Assembly (NCBI GenBank): GCA_015183035.1
Contig: JACZZP010000008.1
Coordinates: 2,170,001 to 2,234,000 of the forward strand
DNA from: Meloidogyne chitwoodi
Taxonomy: Eukaryota > Nematoda > Chromadorea > Rhabditida > Meloidogynidae
DNA: 64,000 bases
Direction: 5' to 3'
The notes under the pieces are model-generated. The model ran no database searches. It was not told the DNA's origin and worked only from the letters and a program-made list of their open reading frames with translations. The translations under genes and the position numbers were made by a program. Shown here piece after piece: positions 49,964 to 61,148 of this stretch (within the stretch, counting starts at the first letter, position 1; each line of letters opens with the position of its first letter).

Positions 49964-50614
49964 TATCAATTAAGAAAATTTGTAAAATTTACATTAAAGT
50001 ATAAAAATTATAAAAAAAATCATTTTTGGCTAAGTGTTTTTCGCAGTTTTTTTTGGATTGAAAAATATAATGGATAATAAAGGAAATCCCCTTAGACCTT
50101 AAGGCTTTCGAAAGGCAAACTATTATTAAAAAAAATACAAGATCCAGAGGAACAACTTGAGCAGCTTGTCCTTGTGCAATATTCATCAAAGAGCAGAAAG
50201 TCTGAATGATTTAAGATTAAATAAGATTGGACTAAAAAAATAAAAATTTAAAATACTCAAAGAATTTCAGGAAAAAATTAAAAAAATATTTAATAACTTA
50301 AGAATAAAAAATACCTAATTTTAAAAAATATTAAAAAAATTCCCAAACCTGACAAAAAATAAAAAAACCACTTTCGTTCAACCTATTTGGAAAAACACCA
50401 AAGCAAACAACACCCATAGATGTAAATAAACTTTAAAAATTAAAAAAAATTAGATAATAAAAAAAATATATAATTGAATATAACAACAATAAATAAATAA
50501 CATGAATACTTTTTTAATTTATTAGAAAATGTCTCAAAATGAAACAATAAAATAAAAAACAATTTTCATAATAAAATTTAAAAAAAAATTCCAATATATT
50601 CTAATTTCCTCTTT
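49964..50614. other. intergenic region
   Basis: AT-rich spacer between two minus-strand genes. Includes an isolated short frame MNIAQGQAAQVVPLD near 50140-50184 that I could not connect to a gene. Confidence 0.45.
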
Positions 50615-52937
50615 TTAAATAAAACTCCCTTTATCAGGTTCTAAAATATCAACAACACAGAAAGGTACCAAACGATTTTTAATGTCAGGATTTTCTCGAC
50701 ACCAAACATTCTTTTCTTTGTGATAAGTGTCAGGATCTATAAAAATATTTATAAAAAATTTATTTAAAAAATCAGTCTATATCAATTCATCCAATAAATA
50801 ATAATATAATTTTTGGAACCAAAATTTCAACTAAGAAAAAATTAAAAAGAAACTAACGTGTTTCCTCGTATTCAATAGTAAACATAATAATCTTCAAATT
50901 AACATCTTCAACAAATCCAAAATCTTCATCATACAATAAATGTTTTGACACAAAATAATTTGCAACCAAGGGTATATTAAACTTTAAAAAATTAATTAAT
51001 TAAAATGTTTTAAAAATATAAAATAAACCAAAAAAACATCGTCCTCTCCTTCCATTTCTTTCATCAAATATTTTTTATGTTCAACAATTTCTATAATATT
51101 CAAAATTTGATAAATTTTCTTTTCTTCATTAAAAAATGCACAAAATTTAAACCAATCTCCAAGTTCAACTTTTGATTCATTTTCAATAGTAGTTTCTTCA
51201 TTCAAATATATTGGAAAATTGCAAACATGTGGACAATAAACTGAACCTTTGCGGTTAATTTTTAGTCCAACAGAAACAAATTCCTCCTTAAAAATTATTT
51301 AAAAAAATTAATTTAAATACCAAAATTTAGAAAAAATCTTCCTCAAAAATATAAAGTTAAAAAAATTAAAAAAGATCACAAACATGTTTAACATCTTCCA
51401 ACTCACTTAGTAAAGGCCTCTCCCACAAAGCTGGCAGTTTTGCAGTTGCTTTAAATAATTCAACAATTTCCCAACGAAATAATTTCCTTTCAGAATAAAA
51501 ACGTATCCAAACTCTTATTCCAACATTTTGTTCCTTTTCTTTTTCATATTCGTTGTTGGAATCTCCAAGAGAAACTCTTCCATGTAAAAGATTCTTTGGG
51601 TCGAGGATTAATGGAATACAGTACGAGCAGAAAAAGTGGTTAAAACGACAGAGTTTAACATAACCAAGAAACTAAAAATTAAAAAAAACATTCAAATTCT
51701 TTAAAATAAAAAGAAAAACCTCTTTAACACCGCCAGGTTTCAATTGTGTATTCATTGGATTTTCTAAGCCAATATCCATTGGTGTGCACCAGGCCAATTC
51801 ATGGAATCCACCTTTGCTTTCAGGATGTGGGTAATATCCATAAACAATATAAGCATTATTGTAACGACAAAAGTAGAGCTAAAAATAATTAAAAAATGAA
51901 TAAAAACATTTTTTAGTTTTTAAAATAAATTTTAAAATCTCAAAAATAAAAAGGAAAATTCATTACGTATTAAAGGGTTCGCACTCACTAACCTCCAAAG
52001 TGAAAACTAAGAGCTAATCCATTACACCAAGGATACAACATTATTTTCTCGTCAATAAACCAAAATTAGCTTATTAAAAATTAAGAAAAACCTCACAACC
52101 AATCAAACGCCCATCAACATACATAAAATCACCAGGGATAATCTTAAAATTAAAAATAGAGAAAATTTAAAAAAATAAAACGTACAAGTCCAATCATTCC
52201 TCTATGGTTAGGACGATGAACAATAAAAACTTCTCTTTCATTAATCACAATACATTCTGAACTGATTACCTTAAAAAAGATTTTTTAAATTATAAAATTG
52301 AGATCACCCTGGGAATAGAAGTGGAAATAAGGGGGGACAGGACATGAAGGAACAACTACAGCAACTCTCCCCAGAACAAGGCGAGGAGAAAAATATTTAA
52401 ACTAGTTGTAAATAGGCGGTGCTAGCCCTACAGAAGCTGTCGAAAAGCTTGCACATTTTATATAAATCATCAAAACTCTTCAACGAAAAATAAGAAAGGA
52501 TTATAACCCTTCCCATTTAATATTAAAAAAACCTTGTTATGATCAGATGAAAGCAAAATACTTTTAGGATACAAAGGATGAACACGCGGAACATAACGAT
52601 CCGGCTCCCAAGGCTAAAAAAATTTAAAATTTATAAAAATCGATTTAAGAAAAATAAACCGCTCCAGCAATAAAATCATTAGATTCTTCATCAAATTTAA
52701 CACCCCAAATTCCTTTAAGTTTTAATCTATTTGAAGGAATTGTCTTCAATACTTCATCCTCTTCTTTATTTTTAACAACAACTGTGCAATAATAACAAAC
52801 ATTCGGAATAAAATCTTCAATTTGCCCAGTAGTTACAATCAAATTTGGAAATAGATTACAATGAATTCTTCGAGTTTCTTCATTTGAAATAACACAGTAA
52901 GTTTGAAATTCTTTTTTTGTTTGTTTAGTTGAAGACA
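50615..52937 (-). CDS. unrecognised multi-exon protein
   Basis: From ATG 52937 (MSSTKQTKKEFQTYCVIS) to TAA 50615-50617, in about ten exons. Coding blocks are separated by short introns and include FIPNVCYYCTVVVKNKEED, DRYVPRVHPLYPKSILLSSD, ECIVINEREVFIVHRPNHRG, PGDFMYVDGRLIGCE, LYFCRYNNAYIVYGYYPHPE, VWIRFYSERKLFRWEIVELF and KINRKGSVYCPHVCNFPIYL. The product is mixed alpha/beta with many aromatics and no signal peptide or membrane segment. I cannot name a family; the composition resembles taxon-restricted nematode proteins. Intron 51900-52090 contains a tRNA-like sequence. Confidence 0.6.
51970..52034 (-). repeat. tRNA-like sequence in an intron of the unrecognised protein gene
   Basis: Minus strand CTTGGTGTAATGGATTAGC (A box) is well preserved. 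The B box is decayed (GTGCGAACCC). Confidence 0.5.
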
Positions 52938-53134
52938 TTCTAATGTTATTGTTGAAATGATCCACCTAACCAGTCCCATTAAAAATAAATAAAATGTCAA
53001 AATAATGTAAAAGATAATTGAAAACAATCATTTAAAATTGTTAAATTATTAAAATAAATAAAGTAAAAAAGATCATTGTAAAATTGAAAAATTGACAACA
53101 ATAAATAAAAGATTAAATAAATTAAACCATTCAA

Positions 53135-53755
53135 TCAAAAACAAATTGCTTTGGCAAATTCAGGTAACAACAAATCAACCACCTCAAAGTTCTTGTACGG
53201 AGGTCCTCGAGGATCTGTGGTCATTTGAACGCAATAGCATCTGATAGCGAAGTCAGGCAATATCAAATGAATTTCTTCCTCTTGTTCTGTAGGTGGACCA
53301 CGAGGATCAGGCGCAACTTGTTTACAATAGCCAACTATAAAAATAAAAAATATGTAATCTCCCGAGTGGAAAAGTAGTAGAAAAAGGGTTCCGAAACATG
53401 AAAAGAAAGTCTCGCAGATGTACTTCTATGATCTTATAAGTCATACAGAGAAAGATTTTCCAATAGTATAAAGGAAATGAGCTTTGCTGAGTGAATTAAT
53501 GACTCGCGATTCCATAAAAGTATACTTGTCACACATATCCCCAAAAATTCCAAAGAATTAAACAAAAAAGAATAACAGATATTCTACCAAAAATTTCATT
53601 AAAGACAAACCTTGTTTCACTTCCTTAATATCAAGATTAGAAATATGTTCACGCAAGGATTTAAAGTGTTGTTGAATATCTTTTTGAATTAAACATCGTT
53701 CAGGTGATGTGTTAATTAGAATTTTGTATTGTTCAAAATCTACAAAGTTTGACAT
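53135..53755 (-). CDS. small protein with two DPRGPP repeats
   Basis: Two exons: ATG 53755 (MSNFVDFEQYKILINTSPER..) and a second exon reading from GYCKQVAPDPRGPP to TGA 53135-53137, joined in phase 1. The C-terminal part is two tandem units of about 30 residues: YCKQVAPDPRGPP...LILPDFA and YCVQMTTDPRGPP...LLLPEFA. The first exon is helical. No known family was recognised and there is no signal peptide. Confidence 0.6.
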
Positions 53756-53984
53756 GTTAAATAAATCCAAAGTTTAATCTGTCAAAAATTAGCTTTAAAA
53801 AATAAATGTTAAGAAGAAAGTTAGAGAGGGGCGCGTTCTAACAGTAATCTTTTTTAAAGTCAAAAGCAGCCAATAGAAGACAACTAATCCATATCTAAAT
53901 GTATATCTTCTATTTGTGTTTTATAGATAGGAAACGCGCACAGTCCTTCGTAGAAAATGAAAAAATAAATGTCCGTTTATATAA

Positions 53985-54270
53985 CCATAAATGGTTGTTT
54001 CCTTTAAATGTTCACTTTCTTTCCTTTTTTGGTATTATGAAAATATACATTTCGAAATAAGACAAAAAGATAAATTAACATTAGGAAATGTTTCGAAATA
54101 AATAAACTTAAAAAATATAAAGTTCATTTAACCAAAAGACAAAAAGGTAAAATGTACGAACAAAATTAAAATTTTATAAAAATTGTTTTGACACTTCCTC
54201 TACGCTTTTAAACGTAAAAATATAAATTATTTTTTCTAAGTAAAATTTTAATATAAATGTATTAATGTAA
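53985..54270. repeat. dispersed direct repeat, copy 1
   Basis: About 285 bp (tcctttaaatgttcac ... gctttt.aacgtaaaa ... taaatgtatt) closely match 60894-61170 in the same orientation. It abuts the truncated EHD copy that starts at 54289. Confidence 0.75.
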
Positions 54271-54288
54271 ATAACTGTATTGTTTCAG

Positions 54289-55022
54289 GTCCAATTGGCA
54301 TACCAGGAAATTCTTGTTCCAAAAGAAAACGAATAAACCTTAAAAAATAAAATATAATTAAAAATCTATTGATTTAAAGTTTTGGGTGATTTTGATAATT
54401 AAAGGAATGGGAATTTAAGGGAATTGACTGAACGAAACAAAAAAGAAATTCCAAGTATGAACCTGAATTCTTTAAAAATAACTAAAGAACAGGACAGGAA
54501 TAAAGCAAAGGATCAAGTAGCTATCAGGAATATATTATCTATCTTGCAACTCTCCTGGAAGTTTTTGTTAGGCGCACACCACAAACAATTACTCCACAGA
54601 ATGATCTACTGAGGCGAAACTTGTACTCCCTTTTAAATGACACCCACAAAAGCGTGGGGTTTAAGTTGGATCTTATTTACACAAAAGTGAAAGAGAATAT
54701 TCCCCAATAATAATTTAAAAGGTCCCCCAAACTCTCAAAAATAATAAAAAAATCAAACGTTGTTTTTCCTGTAGAATATTGTCCAACAAGTAAAATCATT
54801 GGTTTTGCATTAAAGTCAGGATCATCTAAAAAAACATTTATAAATCTTAAACTTTTATAAATTAAAAGAAAAACCTAATGCAGGTGAATGATAATCATGA
54901 AAATTGTGATATTCCTCCAATGGGTAAAGCTTTTCTTTGTAAATCTTTCTCAGTCCTTCACTAACAGTCTCCAATACAGTTTGCTCCTTTTTTTCGTTGT
55001 TTTTGCCTAGCCAAGAAAACAT
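54289..55022 (-). pseudogene. truncated duplicate of the first rme-1/EHD exons
   Basis: The region 54716-55022 is nearly identical to the first two coding exons of rme-1 with introns (44440-44742), including the ATG and the P-loop exon. 54289-54341 matches a third exon (44358-44411). Between the second and third exons a 370-bp unrelated insertion occupies the intron (54345-54715). Nothing of the rest of the gene is present, and coding stops at a repeat boundary. It cannot make a functional EHD protein. Confidence 0.85.
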
Positions 55023-55130
55023 TTTGTTAAAATTTATAATTTATTTTAATGTCTCTAGAAAAATTAAAAAATTAGCAACACTTTTGCGAATTAAATAAAT
55101 CAATAAAATTAAAAAAATTAAATATTACTT

Positions 55131-56347
55131 ATTTTATTACAAGAACGAATACATCGAGGAAAGAATATTTGTCCTTTTTCTTTTCCACAGGACGAAAATG
55201 GTTTTCCAATAAGTTGACCAGTTTTGATGTTTAATAATTTTATTGATTGTCTAAAAAACTCTTAAATTTAAATAAAAATAAAAACAAACTTTGAATAAAT
55301 ATTAACAGGAAGTGAAGCGACTGACACAGCCAATGTCTCATCATCTAAATTAATAAAAAAATTAAAATAAAATTTTGGTTACTCCCCGATGGGTGAAGGA
55401 GATTTTAAGGTACAAAAATAAAATATAAAAAATAAACCTAATAAACATAAGCATTGAAAACATTCATCAAAAGAAGAAGCAAATTCATCCCAAGCCGATG
55501 GGAAATCAATATGTGATCTTTTATTAAAAAATTTTATTTTTAACATTTTTGCATTTTTCAACATTTCAGAAATTTTATAAAATTTTTAAAATTAAAAAAA
55601 ACCTCCAAATAATAGATTCATCCATTCCCCCTGACTTATTATGTTCTTCTTGTTCAGAAGACTTCATTTGTTTTGTCATAAATAAATCACCCTGTTTAGT
55701 TATTGCTAAACTTTGTACTTTTCCTTCTATAAAACTTTCATGTTCAACATTTCCAGATTGATCTAATATTCGAAATTGAATTAATTCTGAATCACCAATT
55801 ACAAAATTAACTGAAAATGTGAATTAATTAAAGAAAAATAATTATTTATTGGATTTTTTTGAGTAAAATTATTTTACAAAAACTTTAAAATTTTTCAAAA
55901 TTAATTAAAAATCATTTAACAGAAAAAGAAGCGAAAACTCATCACTGGGTTTCGAGCCCTCACACAACCCACACCAAAAGTCAAGAACAAACACACTTAA
56001 CCACAAACCAACAATATTCATAACCGATAAAAAAGAACTTATGTTTCAGAAAAAAACCCAACTAGTTACTTTTCTAATTAAAATAAACCTTTTATTTTAA
56101 AAAGCAAAATTTGAGGATAAGCAGCAACTTTTTTCGGAAAATTATTTTTAATTGAAAATAGCAGCTTTTTTGATTTCGAATCAAACTTAAAAAGTCCTCC
56201 TTTACTAGAAACCCATAAATTGTTTGATTCATCTTAATTTAAATAAAAATAAAACCAAAACAAAGATTATAAGGTATTACTGCCTCTTCTGGTATTAAAT
56301 GATACATCATTTCTTTGATTTGAAGTTTTTGAAGAATTTTCTGGCAT
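55131..56347 (-). pseudogene. 3'-truncated, frameshifted duplicate of the propeller gene
   Basis: Nearly identical to 46885-48071, including introns and the intronic tRNA-like element. The C-terminal exons are missing: the copy ends at tattacaagaacgaatac (55134) and joins directly to DNA that lies upstream of rme-1. An 11-bp deletion in the first exon (near 56313) and a 1-bp deletion near 55800 break the frame. Confidence 0.85.
55941..56010 (-). repeat. tRNA-like sequence inside the duplicated propeller copy
   Basis: Copy of 47631-47702, with B box GGGCTCGAAACCC on the minus strand. Confidence 0.55.
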
Positions 56348-57934
56348 TTTTTTCATCTTTTTAAACGTAATCCATCACTAGAAAAGAATAAAAATATCGA
56401 GAAATTTTAAGAACTTTTAGACTAAAAAGGAGAAAAGCCTCCAAAAGATTCTTTAAAAATAAAAATGTCAAAACCTGTAAATGTATACACAATCAAACGA
56501 TAAAAAGGAGTAAAAAGCACATATGTAAATCCCGGCCATTTATATCAGTGGACAATCAATAAAACAAGAAATAGCATTTATCAATCAAACGAAGCAGCTA
56601 TAAAATAATATTAAAAAAATTTTAATAAAATTAAAAAACCTCTTATACTCTGCTGAGAAAGAAAATTCTTTTACCAAAAGTTCACTAGCTAGTTCAACAA
56701 TAAAAGGAGACATAGTCATTGATTAAATTCAAAAAAATTTCTAAATAATTTTATAGAAAAAATTTTGGATCTGGTTAAGTATAGGTGGTTTTTTTGTAGC
56801 GATTCAATTTACACAAGTGAGGTGTCATTCGAAAGAGCTCGGCGAGCTGAGTCGAACTAGCCCTGAACGAAGTCGAACCAACTACTCTGAGCCGAGATAC
56901 AGACCCCCAAAAATCGAAAAATCATAGGGGGGAGTAAGCTCTTATTAGTGATTACCGCGGCTGCTACTAAATTATTTTCACTGAATTATTTTGTTGTAAT
57001 TTGCGCCGTAGAATAACGTATCTACCTTTGTGTCATTAAATTGGCTGTTCTTAAATTTTTGATAAATTAATTATTTTGTTGTAATTTGCGCCGTAGAATA
57101 ACGCATGTACCAAAAAGCCAACCAGGGATGGGCTCTCACACGAAGAAGTGATAAAACACTCCCTGTAGGTTCAAGTTTGGCGTGTTTCCAGCAAACTTCG
57201 ATCTTTCATAACTTTGTTCAAAATCGTTCAATCTCGACAATTTTGGTCTCATTCGATAGGTCTCAAAGAGACCTATCGAATGAGCTATCATACTCATATT
57301 CGAATTTTTCACCCGAAAAGAGCTTGGTCCCCCTATGATTTTTCGATTTTTGGGGGTCTGTATCTCGGCTCAGAGTAGTTGGTTCGACTTCGTTCAGGGC
57401 TAGTTCGACTCAGCTCGCCGAGCTCTTTCGAATGACACCTCACTTGTGTAAATTGAACCGCTACAAAAAAAACCACCTATACTTAACCAGATTCAAAATT
57501 TTGCAAAATATTATAAAAATAATACAAAAAATCAAATTTTTTTTTATTTTTTTTAAATAATTTAATTTTTATTGATAATACAACAAATTAAAAGAAGAAG
57601 AGTGTTTAACTTTAAAGTTGTGTTGTTTTTTAATTTAGGTATTTATTTTAAAAGTAATATTTGAAAACAACAATTTAAGAGATTAACACACTCTTTCAAA
57701 ACAAATAAGTCTCCACTAAATAAAATAATCAACAAATAACCAAACTATTGGTCTCTTCATAATTAAAAAAAATTTTCAAAGTTAAAACAAAAAAAAATTT
57801 TCAATAAATCTTATCAAATCACTATTATAAATTTAAAAAATAAAGAGACCGCCCTTAAACAAAAAAACTTCCAAATAAAATAAATCCTTAAAACAAAAAA
57901 CCTCCAATCATCAGTCCCTTTTTAACTTTCATTC
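56348..57934. other. intergenic region dominated by a foldback element
   Basis: Holds the exon-like remnant near 56640-56725, the foldback element 56762-57499, and AT-rich DNA up to the paralogue B gene. Confidence 0.55.
56762..57499. mobile_element. foldback element with long terminal inverted repeats, copy 2
   Basis: Arms of about 180 bp: the left starts attttggatctggttaagtata, and the right ends tatacttaaccagattcaaaat. The inner arms share cattcgaaagagctc and ccgagatacagaccccc with the element at 7743-8352, as does the loop (gattaccgcggctgc; ttgtaatttgcgccgtagaa, here twice). The outermost arm sequences of the two copies differ, so they belong to subfamilies. Confidence 0.85.
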
Positions 57935-58874
57935 TTAATTGTATTTATCAAGCAATTCGAGAACACCACGAATTTTATTGGTTTCTTCGTTAATTAATTC
58001 TGGAGTAGTATTGGCCGATATAATGTTACGCGAGTCGAGAATGAATTTGTAGAAAGCAAAAATACATCCCAATTGATTTGAGACCAAAGCTTTCCACTAA
58101 AAAATTTAAGACAATTATTTAAAATAACTGGGTACAGAAAAAAAAAAATATTAAAATTATTATTAATTTCAAAGTTCGATAAATGCTAAAATAAAACCCT
58201 CTCCCAGAAAATATTTTTATTAAAGACAAAAATTAAAAAAACTTACTTCTCCTCCTCCACTAAGCAATTTTAAACCAGTATATCTATTAGCAAGTTCAGA
58301 AAAAGCTACATGAAATTGAGCATTTGTTTTAGAAATAATCGAAGGCATAAGTTGTGACGCTAATTAAAAATAAAAAATTTTAAAAGTTCAATCAATAAAA
58401 TTGAGTTTTTGCAAAAAATGATATTTACATTTGTGTTTTTAATCAATTTTTCATAAGTTAGCTTTGATTAAGAAATTATAAATGTTAATAAAATTGTAAA
58501 ACATACAAAACCAAATACGATCAAGTTCTTCACTGAGTGCTTTTAAAACATTAATATCTTGTATTCCTCCGAGTTTTTTATAGTGTAAATAATTAATTTT
58601 GTCCTTGCCATTTGTAATTTGAAGAAAATACTGAAAAATTGTAAATAATCAATTTTAGAGTATTTTTTAATTTTTTATTAACAATAAATTTAATGAAAAA
58701 AAATATTTAAAAATTAAAATTTACTTTTTTATAAATAATAACCCATTTTTGTTGATTTTTTAATACAAAAATATCAAAAATTAGGGAAACTCTATAATTT
58801 GCCCATTTTAAATTTAAAGGCAAAATATTAGGAATTTCAATTAATAACTCAATTGGAGGCCTAATTTTTGACAT
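57935..58874 (-). CDS. small helical protein of unknown function, paralogue B
   Basis: Four exons on the minus strand from ATG 58874 (MSKIRPPIELLIEIPNILPL) to TAA 57935-57937. They include RVSLIFDIFVLKNQQKWVII, INVLKALSEELDRIWF, FHVAFSELANRYTGLKLLSGG and KIRGVLELLDKYN. Start, exon layout and first exon correspond to the gene at 49094-49963; the later exons have diverged strongly. Function unknown. A separate ATG frame near 59165-59204 (MSTHVVDQPISQQHSA) followed by GTAAGA could be an upstream exon, but the phase does not match. Confidence 0.55.
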
Positions 58875-61148
58875 TTTTGTGAATTTTTAGATTAGAAAAA
58901 TTCACTTAAAATTAGAAAATTCAATGAAAAAGAGAGGTTTTAATTTTTCACTATGTAAAATATTCAACCCGTCACAACTTCATTTGGGTCATCTAACTTT
59001 TCATCTAATTTACAAAGGTCCGTTACTATTACTTATTCGTCCAGATTGTGGAAAATTGTTTTATAAAATAATTTTGGAAAAAATTAGATGACCCAAAAAG
59101 TGGTCAGCATCATTCCATGACTGAAAGTCATACAAATTTTTAATAATAAAAATCTTACAGCAGAATGTTGTTGTGAAATTGGTTGATCAACAACGTGAGT
59201 CGACATTTTTTTTTGAATGAAGGTCAAAAATTAATAATTTGAAATCTGAAATAAATAAAATATAGTCTAAACAAAAAAAAAGAAACAAAAAAATGAGGAA
59301 AAAAACAAAAGTCTAATAAGTGTGATAAGAGATCTAAAAAACTCTAGCATAAAACAACAAATGAAAGAATACAAAGATATATTCAAAAAATAAACCATAT
59401 AGAAGTTGTTGAGTTTATAAACAAAAAATAAAAGAAAAAATAAGTGCTAATACAATGCTTGTGTGAATTTATAAGAACTTAAATTGGAAAAGCTAGCATT
59501 AATAGGGCCTTAGTTGAACTCATGAATTAACACGAAAGAATAAGAATAAAAAATCATTAGCTTATCTTCTCCTTGTTTAAGATTAGATTTTCTTATGACT
59601 AACATAAGCTTAGTAGACAGATTTTTATGATGAGGTAACAAACACAACTTATTTTACTCTGGGAAATTGATTAAAAGGCAAGAAAAGGTTTTGATAAAAA
59701 TATATTTAAGTTTGCGATCTTATATAATTAACACACTTGTTTTATTTAGCAAAAGACGCATTTTTTGGGTATTTTTTGAATTGGGACTGTTCTTAGTTTA
59801 AACATTTACAAGCCCTAAACCTATAAAGTAAATCCAGATGAATCAGTTAAAAGACTTATGCTTTGGTTTCGAACCAGCTACCTTACTTTAGTGTTTGCTA
59901 GTTTTTTAGCTCAAACAACATCAGACGTTTCACTGACGAGCTGCCGAAACATCGCTTGTAGATACTGAGTCGCCACTAGATCTAACATAAGTCTAATAAT
60001 AAAAAAGAACGAAATGCCCGTACATGTTTTAGAAAACTTGTAAACGACCCCTAACTTTACTTTATCGGTTAAACCAAAAATCTAATGTAAGAAGAAAACC
60101 TTTATATACCAATCAATACCGAGCTACTAGATATTATGAAAATGAAGTCAGCACGGAAAAGAGCATAAAGATAAGCTTTCTCTAAACAACAAATTTATTA
60201 ATCTCAATTTAAGTTTAAAAAAAACCTTGATCGCAAACTCAAATATAAATTATCCAAACCTGTGGAAATTCTTAACATTTTTCAAATACTGTAAAGAGTT
60301 CAGCATCAACTTCCATGGAAGGAACGCGTAGGATTTTACAGTATTGAACAAACAACACGCCCAGATGCTTTACATAGAAGGATGAAGAACAATTGCGGAT
60401 GTGAATTTAATTGTACAATGTTAAACGGTTGATCCGGGATGTTTACAAGGATCTAACCTCCCTAATTCCAAAAAGCAAAGAAATCAATAACAGGATTTCA
60501 AAAGTCAAAATGTTTACAACAAACGGCTAGATTCAAGCCTGAGATTTAAAAAGAGAAACTAACCTTGGATTCTTTAAACATAAAAATTTTAAAAAAATTC
60601 ACTTGTCCGCAAAAGCTATTCATCAATGTGTAGAACACACTCTAAATGAAAGCTTAAAAAAGAATTAAAACAAGATTATTGTTAGAAAAGAAAATAATTA
60701 TTTAATTGGAATTCGCGGTCTTTAACAGTTTCGGGTTTCTTTAGATACTAGAAGAATGATAAAACAAAAAAATAATAAAAGAAATATAATTATTTAATAA
60801 TAGTTAGACGATGCTGGTAAATTCAATGATATATTGTCTATAAATTGCGTTATGAAAAAACAGAGAATAAATATCAATAATGAACAAGAAACTCCTTTTA
60901 AAATGTTCACTTTCCTCATTTTTTGTGATATTATGAAAATAGACATTTTGAAATAAACAAAAAGATAAATTAACATTAAAAATGTTTCGAAATAAATAAA
61001 TTTAAAAAATATAAAGTTCATTTAACCAAAAGACAAAAAGGTAAAATGTACGAACAAAATTAAAATTTTATAAAAATTGTTTTGGCACTTTCTCTACGCT
61101 TTTAAGCGTAAAATTATTCTTTCTTTCAAGTAAAAATATAAATTTGTA
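58875..61148. other. 2.3-kb intergenic region, no gene seen
   Basis: Includes a tRNA-like B box (ggtttcgaacc) at about 59866, a segment near 59095-59145 similar to 48500-48550 (aaagtggtcagca..), and the direct repeat 60894-61148. A sequence near 60560-60600 (ctaaccttggattctttaaac) resembles 48686-48706. No supported coding region. Confidence 0.5.
60894..61148. repeat. dispersed direct repeat, copy 2 (3' flank of the cullin gene)
   Basis: Matches 53985-54270 with about 10% differences. It begins immediately beyond the cullin stop codon, so it occupies the 3' UTR or downstream region. Confidence 0.75.
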
